DNA from: V1-33 sp964523105
GTDB lineage: Bacteria > Verrucomicrobiota > Verrucomicrobiia > Verrucomicrobiales > V1-33
Direction of reading: 5' to 3'
Length of the DNA stretch: 64,000 bases
Assembly: GCA_964523105.1 (NCBI GenBank)
Contig: CAZFZN010000009.1
Span: 1-64,000, forward strand
Under the pieces are notes generated by a model. It did no database searches and was not told where the DNA came from. It saw only the letters and a program-made list of their open reading frames with translations. Every line of letters starts with the position of its first letter. Position 1 is the first letter of the stretch. Of this stretch, positions 61,972 through 64,000 are shown in pieces. The translations under genes and the position numbers were made by a program.

Positions 61972-64000
61972 GTGAAGACAGTCCTTCCGCTCTCCGCGCT
62001 CCTCATGTTCTGCACTGCGCCTGCATGGGCGGCTCCCTTCAACGTCCGGGCTCTGCCGGCTGGCTTTGAGGCACCGGTCGTGGACGGCCGCCGCGTCATG
62101 TTCCCCATCGCGGCGGACTTTGCGCGAAATGGCCGGCCGCAGTGGTATCAGGGCGGCAATGTCATTTCCCGCTTTCCGGAAAACGGCACCATCACGCTCC
62201 CTGCCATCACACTGCCGCAAACGCCTTCGGCCACACCAGTGGGTCTCGCGGCTGCGGCCACGGATGTGGACAATGACGGCGACCTCGACCTCGTGCGCAT
62301 CAATCAATGGAACGGCAACCTCTACGAGTACACGCTCCAGGTGTTCACCAATATCGGCAGCGGTTCGTTTCTCATCGGCCCGCGGCTCGACTGGACCAAT
62401 AGTCAGACATGGGGCGACGAGGGCACGCATTACCTCAGCATCGTCCCCGCGGACTATGACAGGGACGGCGACCAGGATCTCGCGATCCTGGAGACCTACA
62501 GAAACACCCGAACGGACACCGACCCCAACCGTGAGATGGGCCGGCTCTATGTGCGCTGGAACAACGGCACTGGCGACTTCACCGACTCCACCACGCTCCA
62601 GGCGGATGGCCTGCCGGGCAGTGCGAGAATCAGCAGTGCGGACTACGACCGCGACGGAGATCCCGACCTGCTCTGCAGCAAATACATCACCTACGGAGAG
62701 GATAAGCTCTTCAGCCTTCCCGACGAGTTTCCGCGCTCGCTGCTCTTCACCAACGACGGCGAAGGCGCCTTCACGGTGGGCGGCAATTTCCCCGGACTCA
62801 TGCCGGAAAAACTGCTGGACCTCAATGCGGACGGCTGGGCCGATCTGGTCGATGCGACACACGTGGCCATGAACAACGGGGCGGGCGGCATTGGCGCCAA
62901 AAGCTCCATGGGTTACGACGGAACTTACGTGCACACGCACGCCGATCTCGATAACGATGGCCGGCCGGCGCTCATTTTCGCCGACGGAACCTCCCTCCGT
63001 CATGGCAGCGCCACCCCTAACGCGGCCAACACCATCGCCAGTGTTCTCCTCACTCTGCCCGCTGCGCCGGACGGCATTGGAGCCGCGGATTCCGACGGAG
63101 ACGGCGATACGGACCTCTTTGTCAGCATGGTCAACGGCACGTTCGCCTTCATTGAGAATCTCGAGTTTCACACCGTGCCCGGAGCCACGCTGGCGGCCAC
63201 AAAGAATCTGGCCGGCATCACCGGCCTTCACAGTGCCGATTTCAACCGGGACGGCTGCGGCGATGTGCTTGCCGTGACGCCTTCGCAGGAAAAACTCTGG
63301 ATCATCAATGGCCAGCCGGACGGCCAGCCCGGCACGCCCAACTGGCGCGGTGCGGGCGGCGAGGCTCCCCACAGCGCCGCCGTGGCGGACTTCGACCGCG
63401 ACGGCCAGCCGGATTTCGCCTACACCGTGCCCGCGGACGGCAAGGTCTTTGCCGCCATGAATAACGGCAGCGTCTCCCCCATTACCTGGCCCGCCATCAC
63501 TGTCGCCACCGGCCTCAACGGCATCTCCCTGCTCGCCGCCGGCTCCTACGGCGTGTCCGATGGCAGGCCCGACCTGTTTGCCGCAAGCACCGCCACGGGT
63601 CAGGTGCGCGGTCTCTACCAATCCGGAGCGGGCTGGCTTGTGGCCAATGTCCTCAGTTCCCTCAACCCCGTCCCCGGCTCTCTCGCCACCGGCGAACTCG
63701 GCAGCGCCGGCGGCAGTGAACTCGGCTTGCTCTCCTCCACTCCAGCCGCCGGCCTGAACATGCGCGCCCTGCGCTCCACCAACGGCTGGTCTCTCTTTGG
63801 CAATATCCACACCGCTCCCGTCACCGCCGGACCCCACGCCGTGAAAATAATCTTCGCCGACGCCACCGGCGACCGCTACAACGAAGGCATCTTCATCAAC
63901 GGAAGCGGTGCGCTGGCCGCATGGACCCCCGTCCTGAACATCGCCACCGTCATCGGCACCGCGTCCGCCCCCATCCGCGATTTCACTGCCGTGGACTGGA
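61972..64000 (+). CDS. FG-GAP/VCBS repeat protein, truncated by the window end
   Basis: The GTG at 61,972 opens a frame that stays open to the window end (at least 676 aa). It begins with a signal peptide (KTVLPLSALLMFCTAPAWA) followed by many DxDxDGDxD-type repeats such as TDVDNDGDLDLV, ADYDRDGDQDLAI and ADFDRDGQPDFAY, typical of FG-GAP/VCBS beta-propellers. An in-frame ATG at 62,005 is an alternative but would cut the signal peptide. It is divergent from the DUF1501 gene. Confidence 0.85.
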   Translation, partial: MKTVLPLSALLMFCTAPAWAAPFNVRALPAGFEAPVVDGRRVMFPIAADFARNGRPQWYQGGNVISRFPENGTITLPAITLPQTPSATPVGLAAAATDVDNDGDLDLVRINQWNGNLYEYTLQVFTNIGSGSFLIGPRLDWTNSQTWGDEGTHYLSIVPADYDRDGDQDLAILETYRNTRTDTDPNREMGRLYVRWNNGTGDFTDSTTLQADGLPGSARISSADYDRDGDPDLLCSKYITYGEDKLFSLPDEFPRSLLFTNDGEGAFTVGGNFPGLMPEKLLDLNADGWADLVDATHVAMNNGAGGIGAKSSMGYDGTYVHTHADLDNDGRPALIFADGTSLRHGSATPNAANTIASVLLTLPAAPDGIGAADSDGDGDTDLFVSMVNGTFAFIENLEFHTVPGATLAATKNLAGITGLHSADFNRDGCGDVLAVTPSQEKLWIINGQPDGQPGTPNWRGAGGEAPHSAAVADFDRDGQPDFAYTVPADGKVFAAMNNGSVSPITWPAITVATGLNGISLLAAGSYGVSDGRPDLFAASTATGQVRGLYQSGAGWLVANVLSSLNPVPGSLATGELGSAGGSELGLLSSTPAAGLNMRALRSTNGWSLFGNIHTAPVTAGPHAVKIIFADATGDRYNEGIFINGSGALAAWTPVLNIATVIGTASAPIRDFTAVDW

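Overview
The window looks like a GC-rich chromosome segment from the phylum Verrucomicrobiota. The evidence is two PEP-CTERM proteins, a DUF1501 protein with a Tat signal, an ASPIC/UnbV-FG-GAP giant, several formylglycine-generating-enzyme-like (FGE/SUMF1) proteins, a SASA-family esterase, and the dispersed palindromic and CATCCTTCA-type repeats common in Verrucomicrobia and Planctomycetes. No rRNA, tRNA, CRISPR array, transposase or integrase was recognised. Most confidently placed start codons have a C/T-rich stretch and no clear Shine-Dalgarno sequence before them.

Layout. 1-2,014: a visibly AT-richer two-gene module, an ABC-type AAA ATPase with a PIN-like nuclease (candidate defence system). 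2,148-4,928: hicAB, a displaced copy of the 3' end of thiC, and thiC itself behind a TPP riboswitch. 5,207-11,506: housekeeping and envelope genes (ACT protein, rhomboid protease, L,D-transpeptidase, ribosomal protein S1). 11,537-12,261: a PIN toxin-antitoxin pair. 12,313-23,886: a type VI secretion (T6SS) block on the minus strand (tssA, tagF, tssM, a 50-aa membrane peptide, tssL, tssK, an unknown gene and a STAS/OmpA-like fusion) with no sheath, tube, ClpV or VgrG genes in view. 23,982-28,251: ABC exporter and MFS genes. 28,389-35,295: metK, squalene/phytoene synthase, a lone nuoI, tcdA, a basic DNA-binding-like protein, an esterase and an AsmA-like protein. 35,300-40,509: a three-gene signalling operon (hybrid histidine kinase, receiver, receiver-cyclase). 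41,009-50,076: hppA followed by an array of toxin-antitoxin-like modules separated by repeated copies of the last ~80 bases of hppA, with two FGE-like genes. 50,198-64,000: rpe, amidase, FG-GAP giants, PEP-CTERM proteins, nagZ, argF, DUF1501.

The most unusual pattern is at two housekeeping genes, thiC and hppA. Each is followed by displaced, diverged copies of its own 3' end next to toxin-antitoxin modules. In the best-preserved hppA tail copy every difference from the real gene is synonymous, so the copy evolved as part of a working hppA before it was displaced. This suggests that small TA-bearing cassettes enter at the 3' ends of protein-coding genes and bring a replacement end with them. 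A second, decayed copy of the hppA tail/TA array lies on the far side of an FGE gene.
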